A stretch of DNA of 64,000 nucleotides. It comes from Demequina sp. TMPB413 (GTDB taxonomy: Bacteria > Actinomycetota > Actinomycetes > Actinomycetales > Demequinaceae). The notes beneath the pieces were generated by a model. It ran no database searches. It worked only from the letters and a program-made list of their open reading frames with translations, and was not told the origin of the DNA. The position numbers were made by a program, and so were the translations under genes. Shown one piece after another: positions 26,327-34,805 of this stretch; within the stretch, counting starts at the first letter, position 1, and the number at the start of each line of letters is the position of its first letter. The DNA is taken from contig NZ_CP096184.1 of the NCBI RefSeq assembly GCF_020447105.2, positions 1,798,001-1,862,000 on the forward strand, in the 5' to 3' direction.

Positions 26327-27307
26327 CTAGACGTTCCCGTTGAACAGGCTCGTCACGGAGCCGTCGTCGAATACCTCGCGCACAGCGCGTGCGATGAGCG
26401 GCGCGATCGACAGCACGGTGAGGCGCTCAAAGCGCTTCTCGTCTGGGATCGGCAACGTGTCCGTCACCACGACCTCGGAGATGCCTGAGTCGCGGAGCCT
26501 CTCCACGGCGGGGCCCGACAGGAGGCCGTGAGTCGAGGCCACGATCACGTCCTTGGCGCCGTTCTCGAAGAGCGCGTTGGCCGCCTGGACGATTGTACCG
26601 CCGGTGTCGATCATGTCGTCGACCAGCACACACGTGCGACCCTCGACCTCGCCGACGAGTTCGTGGACCTTGACCTGGTTGGGAACCGAGGGGTCGCGGC
26701 GCTTGTGGATGATCGCGAGCGGCGAGCCAAGGTGGTCTGACCACTGGTCGGCGAGGCGCACACGGCCGGCGTCGGGAGAGACGATCGTGAGGTTGTCTGG
26801 CGCCACGCGGGAACGCACGTACTGCGCCAGCAGCGGCATGGCCCACAAGTGGTCGACGGGACCGTCAAAGAATCCCTGAATCTGCGACGTGTGCAGGTCG
26901 ACAGACATGATGCGATCGGCGCCCGCCGTCTTGAAGAGGTCGGCCATCAGCCTGGCGGAGATCGGCTCGCGACCCTTGTGCTTCTTGTCCTGGCGGGCGT
27001 ATCCGTAGCACGGCATGATCACCGTGATGCGCTTGGTCGAGGCGCGCTTCAGTGCGTCCACCATGATGAGCTGTTCCATGATGGCTTCGTTGATGGGGGC
27101 GGCGTGCGATTGCAGCACGAACGCATCGGTGCCGCGCACCGACTCACCAAAACGGATGTACAACTCGCCATTGGCGAAGGTGTAGGCGGTGGTGGGGACG
27201 GGTTCGATGCCGAGCTCTCTGGCGACGTTCTCCGCCAGTTCAGGGTGTGCGCGGCCGCTGGTAAAGACGAGCCTTCGCTCACTCGTGTTCGAGATCATCG
27301 ACATCAT
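26327..27307 (-). CDS. prs: Ribose-phosphate pyrophosphokinase
   Basis: Makes PRPP from ribose-5-phosphate and ATP for nucleotide, histidine and tryptophan synthesis. 326 residues. The catalytic flexible loop contains YGYARQDKKHKGREPISARL; the PRPP signature is VLVDDMIDTGGTIVQAANAL; DLHTSQIQGFFDGPVDHL and the allosteric NGELYIRFGESVRG segments are also present. Its ATG overlaps the glmU stop (ATGA), the widespread glmU-prs pair that links peptidoglycan precursor and nucleotide supply. Confidence 0.97.
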   Translation of the reverse strand: MMSMISNTSERRLVFTSGRAHPELAENVARELGIEPVPTTAYTFANGELYIRFGESVRGTDAFVLQSHAAPINEAIMEQLIMVDALKRASTKRITVIMPCYGYARQDKKHKGREPISARLMADLFKTAGADRIMSVDLHTSQIQGFFDGPVDHLWAMPLLAQYVRSRVAPDNLTIVSPDAGRVRLADQWSDHLGSPLAIIHKRRDPSVPNQVKVHELVGEVEGRTCVLVDDMIDTGGTIVQAANALFENGAKDVIVASTHGLLSGPAVERLRDSGISEVVVTDTLPIPDEKRFERLTVLSIAPLIARAVREVFDDGSVTSLFNGNV

Positions 27308-28869
27308 CGCTTTCCTCGCTCGCTCGGCGCGTCGTCCTGACTGAACGATATCGGTTCGGGGAGAGCCCCCGCGCCGCCGAGGTCCTGTTGGGAAGCCCTC
27401 ACGGCGGCGTCTGCCGACGCGGTTCCTGGGCGATGGGATGCCACCCAGCCCTCGATCACCTGCTGCGGCACGCTGTTGCGGCCCAGCGCGCCAGAGGGCA
27501 CATCCCTGCGAATGATCGCGCCAGCCCCCGTGTACGCGCCATCGCCGATTGTGATCGGCGCGATGAGCGAGTTGTCTGAACCGATCCGCACGTGGTTGCC
27601 CACGGTCGTGTGGTTCTTGTTCACGCCGTCGTAGTTGACGAAGATGGTGGCCGCTCCGATATTGGAGTGCTCGCCGATGGTCGCGTCGCCCACGTAGCTC
27701 AAGTGAGGAACCTTCGAGTGCGCGCCGATGGTTGCGTTCTTGGTCTCCACGAACGCGCCGATCTTGCCGTCCGTACCGAGCGCTGTGCCTGGGCGCAAGT
27801 AGGAGAACGGGCCAACCGTCGCGCCTTCGGCGATCGTGGACGAAGAGCCGTGAGTGCGGATCACGGTGGCGTCCTTGCCGACGGTCACATCAGTGAGCGT
27901 CGAGTCGGGGCCGACGACGGCGCCGGTAGCGACGCTCGTGGTGCCGTGCAGTTGGGTACCCGGCAGGATCGTCGAATCTTGCTCGAGAGTGACGGTGACG
28001 TCGATCCAGGTGGTCGAGGGGTCCACGATCGTCACTCCACTGCGCATCCATCGTTCGAGTACCGATTGATTGAGCGCGGCCCCCATCGCAGCGAGTTGAA
28101 CCCTGTCGTTGATGCCTTCGACTGCGCCGGGCTGGGGAGCCACAAAGGCACCGACCGGCTTGCCTGCCGCCCGCGCGATCGCCACGACGTCCGTGAGGTA
28201 CAACTCGCCTTGCGCGTTGTCTCTGTCGAGCCCGCCGAGCACCTCGCGCAGCGTCGCGGCGTCGAACACATACAAGCCAGCGTTGATCTCGGTGATGGCC
28301 AGTTCCGCGTCGCTCGCGTCCTTGTGCTCGACGATGCGGGCGACGGCTCCGTCGGCGTCGTGGACGATGCGTCCGTAACCGGTGGGATCGTCAACTTTGG
28401 CTGTCATGACGGTGACGGCCCTGTTCCCTGCCGTGTGGTCGGCGAGCATCGCGCTCAGCAAATCCGTGTCCACCAGAGGAACGTCGGCGGAAGTCACGAG
28501 GATCGGACCAGTTGCCTGGCTCGAAATGACGTCTTCCCGATCGAGGCCCTCTGCGACGGCGGCGGCCATGGCTGTGGCGTCGAGAGCGGAAAGCCCGCAC
28601 CAGACGGCGCGCCCCGTTCCCGGGACGTCGTCTTGGTCGGCCATGAGAGCGGCTGGCGCCGCCTCGACGGCGTGCGCGGCCACCTGGTCGCGTGCGTGGC
28701 GGACCACCACCACGAGACGCTCGGGCTGAAGGCCTTGGGCGGCAGCAATCGCGTGGTGAAGCAGTGAGCGTCCACCGATTCGGTGCAACACCTTGGGTGT
28801 CGAGGACTTCATGCGAGTGCCTTCACCCGCTGCAAGAATCATGACGGCGGCTGGTCGCGTGACGCTCAC
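27304..28869 (-). CDS. glmU: Bifunctional GlmU: N-acetylglucosamine-1-phosphate uridyltransferase / glucosamine-1-phosphate acetyltransferase
   Basis: Makes UDP-GlcNAc in two steps. The N-terminal nucleotidyltransferase has AAGEGTRMKSSTPKVLH, QDDVPGTGRAV and TSADVPLVD. The C-terminal left-handed beta-helix acyltransferase shows SYLRPGTALG, GAFVETKNATIG, the catalytic HLSYVGDATIG histidine, the NYDGVNKNHTTVG segment and GAYTGAGAIIRRDV. At 521 residues it is a little longer than the E. coli enzyme because of a C-terminal tail. It starts the glmU-prs operon and lies just downstream of a tRNA-Gln gene. Confidence 0.96.
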   Translation of the reverse strand: MSVTRPAAVMILAAGEGTRMKSSTPKVLHRIGGRSLLHHAIAAAQGLQPERLVVVVRHARDQVAAHAVEAAPAALMADQDDVPGTGRAVWCGLSALDATAMAAAVAEGLDREDVISSQATGPILVTSADVPLVDTDLLSAMLADHTAGNRAVTVMTAKVDDPTGYGRIVHDADGAVARIVEHKDASDAELAITEINAGLYVFDAATLREVLGGLDRDNAQGELYLTDVVAIARAAGKPVGAFVAPQPGAVEGINDRVQLAAMGAALNQSVLERWMRSGVTIVDPSTTWIDVTVTLEQDSTILPGTQLHGTTSVATGAVVGPDSTLTDVTVGKDATVIRTHGSSSTIAEGATVGPFSYLRPGTALGTDGKIGAFVETKNATIGAHSKVPHLSYVGDATIGEHSNIGAATIFVNYDGVNKNHTTVGNHVRIGSDNSLIAPITIGDGAYTGAGAIIRRDVPSGALGRNSVPQQVIEGWVASHRPGTASADAAVRASQQDLGGAGALPEPISFSQDDAPSERGKR

Positions 28870-28903
28870 CGCACCCCCTTGTGTGGGACTGGGACCCCCG
28901 TAG

Positions 28904-28920
28904 GGCTGACCGGGTCAGTC
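28904..28920 (-). terminator. Possible terminator after tRNA-Gln
   Basis: Stem CTGAC / GTCAG with a 3-nt loop, extendable by a wobble pair and one G-C, just past the tRNA 3' end. No T-run. Confidence 0.35.
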
Positions 28921-28932
28921 TAGCCGCGCGTG

Positions 28933-29004
28933 TTCCGCCCCCAGGATTCGAACCTAGACCGCAAGGCTCCAAAGGCCTGCATGCTGCCGTTACACCAGGG
29001 CGGA
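28933..29004 (-). tRNA. tRNA-Gln (UUG anticodon)
   Basis: A 72-nt cloverleaf: acceptor TCCGCCC with GGGCGGA, T-loop TTCGAAT, and anticodon loop CTTTGGA reading TTG at positions 34-36, hence glutamine. The 3' end is followed by ACA, so CCA is not fully encoded. It lies directly upstream of glmU, a position seen in other actinobacteria. Confidence 0.9.
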
Positions 29005-29033
29005 ACGGGGATCAAAGTGACTCCCGGCGAACA

Positions 29034-29058
29034 AGTGTGCCAGGAATCGCGGCACACT
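29034..29058. promoter_or_regulatory. Putative TetR autoregulatory operator
   Basis: A 25-bp palindrome AGTGTGCC-N9-GGCACACT with perfect 8-bp arms ends six bases before the TetR GTG start. The right arm covers a -10-like CACACT, so the regulator would block its own, possibly leaderless, transcription. The palindrome is seen; binding is inferred. Confidence 0.6.
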
Positions 29059-29064
29059 AGGAAC

Positions 29065-29730
29065 GTGACAGAGGAAATCAAGCGCGTTCCGCGCGCTCGC
29101 ATGACCGCCCGCCAGCGTCGGGAACAGCTGGTCGGCGTCGCCAGGGCGCTGTTTGCGGAGAAGGGTTTCGACGGCACTTCTGTCGAAGAGATTGCGCTGA
29201 GGGCCGACGTTTCCAAACCGGTCGTGTACGAGCACTTCGGCGGAAAAGAGGGCCTCTACGCCGTCATTGTTGACCGCGAGGTGGAGGCCCTTCTCGGCGC
29301 CTTGACAGGGGCCCTGGCGAGCAGGGCGCACCCGCGCCAGCTGGTGGAACGCGCTGCCCTCGCGCTGCTGGGATATATCGAGGATTCACCAGACGGCTTC
29401 CGGATTTTGGTGCGCGACTCGCCCGTCGCACAGGCGTCTGGCACCTTCTCTTCGCTGCTGGGGGACGTGTCCTCCCAAGTGGAGGGGCTCCTTGGCGAGC
29501 AGTTCAGTCGGCGCGGGCTCGATCCCTTCGTTGCGCCGTTCTACGCGCAAATGCTGGTCGGGCAGGTGGCCCTTGCCGGTCAGCACTGGGCCGAGGTACG
29601 CGAGCCAGCCAAGAACGTCGTCGCGGCGCACTTGGTGAATCTCGCTTGGAACGGACTGAGTGCACTCGAACGCGACCCTGCCATGCCAGAGCCGAGGGTT
29701 CCGCGGGAGCATCCGAGCGCGTCCGAGTGA
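29065..29730 (+). CDS. TetR/AcrR family transcriptional regulator
   Basis: 221 residues. The TetR N-terminal domain is complete: MTARQRREQLVGVARALFAEKGFDGTSVEEIALRADVSKPVVYEHFGGKEGLYAVIVDRE. The C-terminal domain is a typical helical ligand and dimer module. The GTG at 29065 is chosen because it lies directly behind a palindromic operator; a frame open from 28930 would run through the tRNA-Gln gene. It overlaps the following M23 gene by 4 bp (GTGA), so both are probably co-regulated. Confidence 0.9.
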   Translation: MTEEIKRVPRARMTARQRREQLVGVARALFAEKGFDGTSVEEIALRADVSKPVVYEHFGGKEGLYAVIVDREVEALLGALTGALASRAHPRQLVERAALALLGYIEDSPDGFRILVRDSPVAQASGTFSSLLGDVSSQVEGLLGEQFSRRGLDPFVAPFYAQMLVGQVALAGQHWAEVREPAKNVVAAHLVNLAWNGLSALERDPAMPEPRVPREHPSASE

Positions 29731-30407
29731 AGCACGTGACACGGGTCCCCGAAGCCGCGCCGGTAATCCTGAACTACCCCTTGGAGGGCCGGTTTCGAGC
29801 CCGCAACAGCCCGGCCCGGCGCATTCCGAGCCACGGGACTCACCTGATGGGGACGACGTACGCCATTGACCTCATCCCCGTCGACCACCGGGGAAGATCG
29901 GCGCCATGGTCGTGGCGCGCTGCGCTCGCCACTGAGCCGCCTGGGGAATTCGTTGGCTTTGGGGAGGCGGTGCTCGCCCCAGCCGCCGGAAGGGTCGTCA
30001 TCGCGCACGACGGCGAGGCAGACCACGTCGCCCGCAGGTCGCAATTGTCGCTGCTTGCGTACATGGCGGGGCAGCCAGCCCGTCTCCGCACCGGGCCCGG
30101 TGCGATCGCTGGCAATCACGTCGTCATCGCGATGAACGAAGGTGGGCCCTTCGTACTCGTCGCCCACTTGCGCGAGGGCACTGTGCGAGTTGCCGTGGGC
30201 GACACAGTCAGGGCCAGTCAAGCGATCGGCGAGTGTGGCAACTCGGGAAACAGCACCCAGCCGCACGTTCACATCCAGGTCACCGACAGTGTCGATTGGG
30301 AACGCGCAAGGGGACTACCGATCGCGTTCGACGGGCCACTCGGCGTACACCTGCCGGCCGAGTCGGAAGTGGTGGAGGTTCCCAGGCATGGTTCCAGGCA
30401 GCGTTGA
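29727..30407 (+). CDS. M23 family (LytM-like) metallopeptidase domain protein
   Basis: 226 residues resembling the peptidase M23 beta fold. The first metal ligands are in SHGTHLMGTTYAIDLI (His and Asp), the central block is FGEAVLAPAAGRVVIAHDG, and GNHVVIAM...FVLVAHLREG is followed by the canonical GNSGNSTQPHVHIQVTDS with HxH. No signal peptide is visible, so it may be cytoplasmic or act on a cell-internal substrate, which is odd for the family. Its start overlaps the TetR stop. Confidence 0.8.
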   Translation: MKHVTRVPEAAPVILNYPLEGRFRARNSPARRIPSHGTHLMGTTYAIDLIPVDHRGRSAPWSWRAALATEPPGEFVGFGEAVLAPAAGRVVIAHDGEADHVARRSQLSLLAYMAGQPARLRTGPGAIAGNHVVIAMNEGGPFVLVAHLREGTVRVAVGDTVRASQAIGECGNSGNSTQPHVHIQVTDSVDWERARGLPIAFDGPLGVHLPAESEVVEVPRHGSRQR

Positions 30408-30468
30408 ACGCCCGTTTGCCCTAGGTTGAGCAAGACGGCTCCAGCGGGCGCCCCATCGGGAGGACATC

Positions 30469-30876
30469 ATGCTCCAAGGCTTCAAAGCATTCATCATGCG
30501 CGGCAACGTCATGGACCTTGCGGTCGCCGTCGTCATCGGCGCGGCTTTCGGTGCAGTCATCACTTCGCTCGTCAACGACGTGCTGAACCCGGTCATCGCA
30601 GGCGTCTTCCAAGTGCCAGACCTCGCGAGCTTTGCGACGTGGACCATCAACGATGGCGGCACTCCAGAGATCGATGACGACGCCATTGTCTCGTTCGGTG
30701 CGTTGCTCAATGCCGTCATCAACTTCCTGCTCGTCGCCGCCGCGATCTATTTCGCGGTAGTGCTGCCGCTCAACAAACTCGCCGCTCGCTCGCGCAAGGA
30801 CGAGCCAGTCGCTGAGCCGGAGGGGCCCACACAAATCGCGTTGCTGACCGAAATCAGGGACGCGCTCAAGAAGTAG
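30469..30876 (+). CDS. mscL: Large-conductance mechanosensitive channel MscL
   Basis: Opens at near-lytic tension to release solutes after osmotic downshock. 135 residues, normal length. TM1 begins MRGNVMDLAVAVVIGAAFGAVITSLVNDVLNPV with the pore-lining glycine pattern; the loop and TM2 (FGALLNAVINFLLVAAAIYFAVVLPLNKL) follow; the cytoplasmic helix ends LLTEIRDALKK. A GGGAGGAC ribosome site precedes the ATG. No regulatory site is evident. Confidence 0.97.
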   Translation: MLQGFKAFIMRGNVMDLAVAVVIGAAFGAVITSLVNDVLNPVIAGVFQVPDLASFATWTINDGGTPEIDDDAIVSFGALLNAVINFLLVAAAIYFAVVLPLNKLAARSRKDEPVAEPEGPTQIALLTEIRDALKK

Positions 30877-30951
30877 TGCGGACCACGCGGGGGCGTTTCT
30901 CGGGAAGGCCGACGCAGGGGCCCACTTCTACCGCGGCCGACGCCGGTGCGG

Positions 30952-31914
30952 CTATCGCTCGAGCAGGACGGCGCCGGTGGCCGGGCCTGTGGCGGTGACC
31001 ACGGCGTCGGCGACCCCTGCTGTCGTGATCATGGCGCCGATGGCGAGCGCGTGCTGACGCGATCGTGCGAGGCCAGCGACGGTCGGCCCTGATCCGGACA
31101 CGATCACCCCGAGCGCGCCCGCGTCTTCCATGGTGTCGATGACGCCAGCCAAGCCGGGTGCCAAGTCAAGCGCAGGAGCCTCGAGGTCGTTCCTGAGCGC
31201 CGCTCCCAATCTCGCGGCGTCGCCTGCGATGAGCGCCGCCATCACCTCGGTGTTGACGGCGGGTTCTCGCGCGGCGATCTCCCCGAGAGCCACCATCTTG
31301 TCGAAGCGCTCGAAGACGCGGGGCGTCGACAGACCGCCGCTTTGGAGGGCGAATACCCAATGGAATTCGCCGTGCGTCATGACAGGAGACAGCTGCTCTC
31401 CCCTGCCTAGCCCGATCGCGGTGTGCCCCATGAGACTGAAGGGAACGTCTGCTCCCAGTTCGACAGCGAGTCCGTGGAGCTCCGTACGCGTCACGCCGCA
31501 GTCCCACAACTCCGCGCAGGCAAGCAAGGCCGCTGCGGCGTCGGCGCTCCCTCCAGCCATGCCACCTGCGACCGGCACGCCCTTCAGGATGTGAAGGTCA
31601 ACTCCGTCGACGATTCCGTACGTCTCGCGCACCGCTTCGGCGGCCCGCCACGCGAGGTTGGTCTCATCGAGCGGTACGGGCGTCTCCCACTCGGCAAGCG
31701 TGTCAGACCACTCCATGGTGAGGGCGATGGCGCCGTCGGGGCGGTTGCTCGCCGTCACCGTCTCGTAGAGGTCGACCGCCTGGAACACCGTCGCGAGCGG
31801 GTGGTACCCGTCGTCGGCAAGAGGCCCAACAGACAGGTGCAGGTTAACCTTGCCGGAGGCACGCGCCCTGACGCGCCGCCGTGCGACTCCCTCTGCCGCC
31901 GGATCCGCGGTCAC
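30952..31914 (-). CDS. ispE: 4-diphosphocytidyl-2-C-methyl-D-erythritol kinase
   Basis: GHMP kinase of the MEP isoprenoid pathway. 320 residues. Motif 1 is [22 protein letters not shown], motif 2 the ATP loop [17 protein letters not shown], motif 3 [13 protein letters not shown]. The ATG at 31914 overlaps the rsmA stop by 4 bp, the conserved rsmA-ispE pair. Confidence 0.95.
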   Translation of the reverse strand: MTADPAAEGVARRRVRARASGKVNLHLSVGPLADDGYHPLATVFQAVDLYETVTASNRPDGAIALTMEWSDTLAEWETPVPLDETNLAWRAAEAVRETYGIVDGVDLHILKGVPVAGGMAGGSADAAAALLACAELWDCGVTRTELHGLAVELGADVPFSLMGHTAIGLGRGEQLSPVMTHGEFHWVFALQSGGLSTPRVFERFDKMVALGEIAAREPAVNTEVMAALIAGDAARLGAALRNDLEAPALDLAPGLAGVIDTMEDAGALGVIVSGSGPTVAGLARSRQHALAIGAMITTAGVADAVVTATGPATGAVLLER

Positions 31915-32768
31915 GTCGCGACCCGCGCACTCTCCAGGGCCTCAGCGATGCGCGCAAAGGCCGCCACGTCCAGTTGCTCGCCTCTGGTGAGCGGTTCGAT
32001 CCCTGCCTGTCGCAGCGCGGCCTCCGCCGCCGTCGGCGACCCAGCGATCGTCGCCAGCGCGCCGCGAAGGGCCTTGCGGCGCTGGCCAAAGGCGGCGTCG
32101 ATCACTGCGAAGACCTCGCGGCGCGGCGCAGTCGTGAGCGGGACGTCACGACGCTCCATCAGCACGAGCGCGGAGTCCACACGCGGGACGGGCCAGAAGA
32201 CGGCGCGGCCGACGTCTCCCGCGCGCCTCACTTTGCAGTACCACGCGGCTTTGGCACTCGGGATGCCGTAGGTGCGCGAGCCAGGAGGAGCCGCGAGTCG
32301 GTCGGCCACCTCAGACTGCACCATGACCAGGACGGTCTGCAGGGAGGGGAAGATCTCGAGGAAGCGCAGAATCACCGGCACCGACACGTTGTACGGCAGG
32401 TTTGCCACGAGCATCGTCGGCTGTTCGGGAAGTTCCGTGACCGTCATGGCGTCCGCCTGGATCACGCTCAAGCGATCGGCCTCGGCTGGGGCGTGTGCGA
32501 TGACGGTGGCTGGCAGTGCCTCTGCGAGCCTGGGGTCGATTTCGATCGCGGTGACGCGAGCCCCCGTCTCGAGCAGCGCGAGCGTTAGCGACCCAAGTCC
32601 GGGTCCGACTTCCACGACGTGATCATCGTGGCTCACGCCCGCGATGCGCACGATGCGTCGCACCGTGCCAGCGTCGACCACAAAGTTCTGGCCCCACTTC
32701 TTCGTGGGTGTCGCGCCGAGCGACGCCGCGAGGGTGCGGATTTCAGATGGTCCGAGCAACGTGGCCAC
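31911..32768 (-). CDS. rsmA: 16S rRNA (adenine1518/1519-N6)-dimethyltransferase
   Basis: KsgA dimethylates two adjacent adenines near the 3' end of 16S rRNA during 30S maturation. 285 residues. Motif [20 protein letters not shown], acidic loop [13 protein letters not shown], catalytic NLPYNVS and the C-terminal helical domain with [15 protein letters not shown] are visible. The [12 protein letters not shown]-terminus is typical. Its start is six bases after the RpfB-like gene, so it belongs to the tatD-rpfB-rsmA-ispE group. Confidence 0.96.
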   Translation of the reverse strand: MATLLGPSEIRTLAASLGATPTKKWGQNFVVDAGTVRRIVRIAGVSHDDHVVEVGPGLGSLTLALLETGARVTAIEIDPRLAEALPATVIAHAPAEADRLSVIQADAMTVTELPEQPTMLVANLPYNVSVPVILRFLEIFPSLQTVLVMVQSEVADRLAAPPGSRTYGIPSAKAAWYCKVRRAGDVGRAVFWPVPRVDSALVLMERRDVPLTTAPRREVFAVIDAAFGQRRKALRGALATIAGSPTAAEAALRQAGIEPLTRGEQLDVAAFARIAEALESARVAT

Positions 32769-32774
32769 GGACCG

Positions 32775-33569
32775 CTAATACCAATTCTTGGAGGTGAAGT
32801 GACCCCAAGCGCCGCACGGGGTGCTGTAGCGGCCGGAGACGTAAGACAGACCCCACTTGATCTGGGTAGCAGGGTTGGTCTGCCAATCGGAGCCAAAGGT
32901 CGCCATCTTGGAACCTGGCAGCGCCTGGGGGATGCCGTAGGCGCCCGAATTTCTGTTCTCGGCGGTGTGCGACCAGCCAGACTCGCGCTTCCACAACTCG
33001 TCAAGACACTGCCATTGGTCGCCGGTCCAGCCGTAAAGGTCGGCCGCGAGTTGCTGACCGAGGGCGCGGTTCGTCCCGCGCTGCACATCGGTTGCGGGCG
33101 GAATGGTGAGGGCGCCGACGGCGACGATCTCGTCGGTAGGTGGAGTCACCACCACGGAGATGCTGGGGAAACGGTCGACCTCGACACCGTTGATGGTCGT
33201 GACGGTGTAGCTCACGAGCTCAACGCCAGGCGCACCTGCTTGCACCACTCTTTGGGTGCCCGCCATCGCACCAGGATCCGATTGTTGGATCACGTTGTTG
33301 GCGATCGCGTTCTCGGTGGTCACCGTCTCCACCTCAACCTCGACGTCGCCTGCGCTCACGGCGGCCACGGGGACCTCAACGGGCCCATCGTTGCGATCGC
33401 GCCAGGCATCGGCAACGTTCGTCGCGCCTGCAGAGGTGAAGGTCGCTGCCGCGACCGCTCCCATGACGACTGTCGTGCCGAGTTGACGGTACGTTCGCAG
33501 GCGCGCTCGATTGCGCAGGCGACGCTCACGGCGACCGCCCGGCGCTGGTGGAAGCGTCCGATACGTCAT
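32775..33569 (-). CDS. rpfB: RpfB-like G5-domain protein with C-terminal lytic transglycosylase-type domain
   Basis: 264-residue cell-surface protein of the resuscitation-promoting-factor group. A basic N-terminus and one hydrophobic anchor (about 33-49) are followed by a G5 domain (about 95-155, VVQAGAPGVELVSYTVTTIN...). The C-terminal domain (about 175-264) has a catalytic Glu candidate in WKRESGWSHTAEN and ends AWGHFTSKNWY. The DUF348 repeats of longer RpfB are absent, so this is a short form. The C-terminal unit looks closer to an SLT/aggregation-promoting-factor fold than to classical Rpf. The position between tatD and rsmA is standard. A leader hairpin covers its ribosome site. Confidence 0.85.
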   Translation of the reverse strand: MTYRTLPPAPGGRRERRLRNRARLRTYRQLGTTVVMGAVAAATFTSAGATNVADAWRDRNDGPVEVPVAAVSAGDVEVEVETVTTENAIANNVIQQSDPGAMAGTQRVVQAGAPGVELVSYTVTTINGVEVDRFPSISVVVTPPTDEIVAVGALTIPPATDVQRGTNRALGQQLAADLYGWTGDQWQCLDELWKRESGWSHTAENRNSGAYGIPQALPGSKMATFGSDWQTNPATQIKWGLSYVSGRYSTPCGAWGHFTSKNWY

Positions 33570-33572
33570 AGA

Positions 33573-33646
33573 TTCCTTGGGTTCAACAGGCGCGTGTCAA
33601 TCCCCCTTTGTCTCACATCGACACACGTGGGCGCAAACCCAAGGAA
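33573..33646 (-). promoter_or_regulatory. Long-range leader hairpin that pairs with the rpfB ribosome site
   Basis: An 11-bp perfect inverted repeat TTCCTTGGGTT (33573-33583) / AACCCAAGGAA (33636-33646) flanks a 52-nt loop. On the minus strand the proximal arm contains AAGGAA, the ribosome site three bases before ATG. Pairing would hide it. This could be a thermosensor, attenuator or protein site; a TTGACA-like motif in the loop is an alternative reading as promoter. Confidence 0.5.
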
Positions 33647-33671
33647 ATTGCGCGATTCCGTGGTATACGCC

Positions 33672-34523
33672 TCACCAGGGACCGTAGAGCCGTTCCGACG
33701 TGCCGTTGATGGTGGCGCAGGCGAACTCGAGGTCGGAGCCCGTCACCTCCGCGATTGTCAGCATGGTGGTCGCCACTTGAGACGGCGAGTTCACGCGGCC
33801 GCGTTGGGGATGCGGAGTGAGGAAGGGGGCATCGGTCTCCACGAGCACGCGCTCAAGAGGAGTGACCGCGAGCGCCGCCCGCAACGCCGTCGCGTTCTTG
33901 AACGTCACGTTGCCGGCAAAGCTCACGTAGTAGCCGCGGTGGGCGCACAACTTCGCCATGCCTGCGTCGCCAGAGAAGCAGTGAAAGACCGTGAGCTCCG
34001 GTGCGCCGTCTCGCTCCAAGATCTCCAGCACGTCCGCGTGGGCGTCGCGATCGTGGATCTGCAAGACGAGGTCAAGCTCTTTCGCGAGCGCGATGTGGTC
34101 CCTGAAAGACGTCACTTGGGCGTCGCGCCGCTCTGGCTCGGTGCGGAAGTAGTCCAGACCCGTCTCGCCAATGACTCGCATGCGTGGCACGCGGGCTAAC
34201 CGAGCGATCTCGGCCAACGCCTCCTGGTAGTCAAGGCCGCTGTCGTGCTCGCCCGCTGCGTGAAGGGGAGCTTCGTTGGGGTGGAGCGCCACCCCTCCGA
34301 CCAGACGGTCATCCTCCTGGATGGCCTGGGCGGTCCAACGCGCGGACGCGATGTCGCAGCCAATCTGCACGGCACGGGTGACGCCGACGGCGGCGGCCTC
34401 GTCGAGGATCTGAGACGTGCTGCGCGGTTCCGCGCCTCTGTAGGGGAAGTCGAGGTGGCAGTGGTTGTCAACCATCGGCGACGGTAGTCCTGTTCCTGGG
34501 GTGGCCCATGCAACGTCGTTCAC
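33672..34523 (-). CDS. tatD: TatD family metal-dependent DNase
   Basis: 283-residue amidohydrolase-fold nuclease. Metal ligands: MVDNHCHLD (HxH), GETGLDYF with Glu, LQIHDRDAH and FHCFSGDAG histidines, and VETDAPFLTPHPQRGRVNSP with Asp. Exonuclease activity on DNA is known for homologues. It normally follows metG directly; here it is separated from metG by the uronate island. The first ATG is the start. It is divergent from the dehydrogenase of that island. Confidence 0.94.
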   Translation of the reverse strand: MNDVAWATPGTGLPSPMVDNHCHLDFPYRGAEPRSTSQILDEAAAVGVTRAVQIGCDIASARWTAQAIQEDDRLVGGVALHPNEAPLHAAGEHDSGLDYQEALAEIARLARVPRMRVIGETGLDYFRTEPERRDAQVTSFRDHIALAKELDLVLQIHDRDAHADVLEILERDGAPELTVFHCFSGDAGMAKLCAHRGYYVSFAGNVTFKNATALRAALAVTPLERVLVETDAPFLTPHPQRGRVNSPSQVATTMLTIAEVTGSDLEFACATINGTSERLYGPW

Positions 34524-34714
34524 CCTCCCGACGGTAGCGCTTGCGGGAGGAGGGGACGACGCCTGGCCTTGCCGCCATCCCGTCTCGCGTCATGCGCAAC
34601 GGGGAAACCGCCTTCTGATTGGATGTCTCGGCGCACCGCCTTACGGTCGCCGACGCAGTAAGCACGCACGCCCGACGCACATCGTGCCCACTTCGCGCCC
34701 CTTGCTGAGGCGGA

Positions 34715-34743
34715 TTGCGACCTTCTGAGAAATCGGTTACTGT
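34715..34743 (+). promoter_or_regulatory. Promoter of the uronate operon with LacI-type operator
   Basis: TTGCGA (34715-34720) and TACTGT (34738-34743) are 17 bp apart. The operator-like AGAAATCGGTTACT (34728-34741) covers the -10. It matches 13 of 14 positions of the revcomp of the site at 42515-42528. The LacI gene lies in the same island, so repression of both arms is likely. Confidence 0.6.
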
Positions 34744-34805
34744 GCGGAGTTGGCGGGCTCGGCACCGCTCATCAGGCCGCCAGTGCGAATCGAAAGGGGA
34801 TTCCC

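Noticed and set aside
33570..33671. ydaO-type (c-di-AMP) riboswitch upstream of rpfB
   Set aside because: Conserved riboswitch boxes were looked for and not seen; only the simple inverted repeat is supported.
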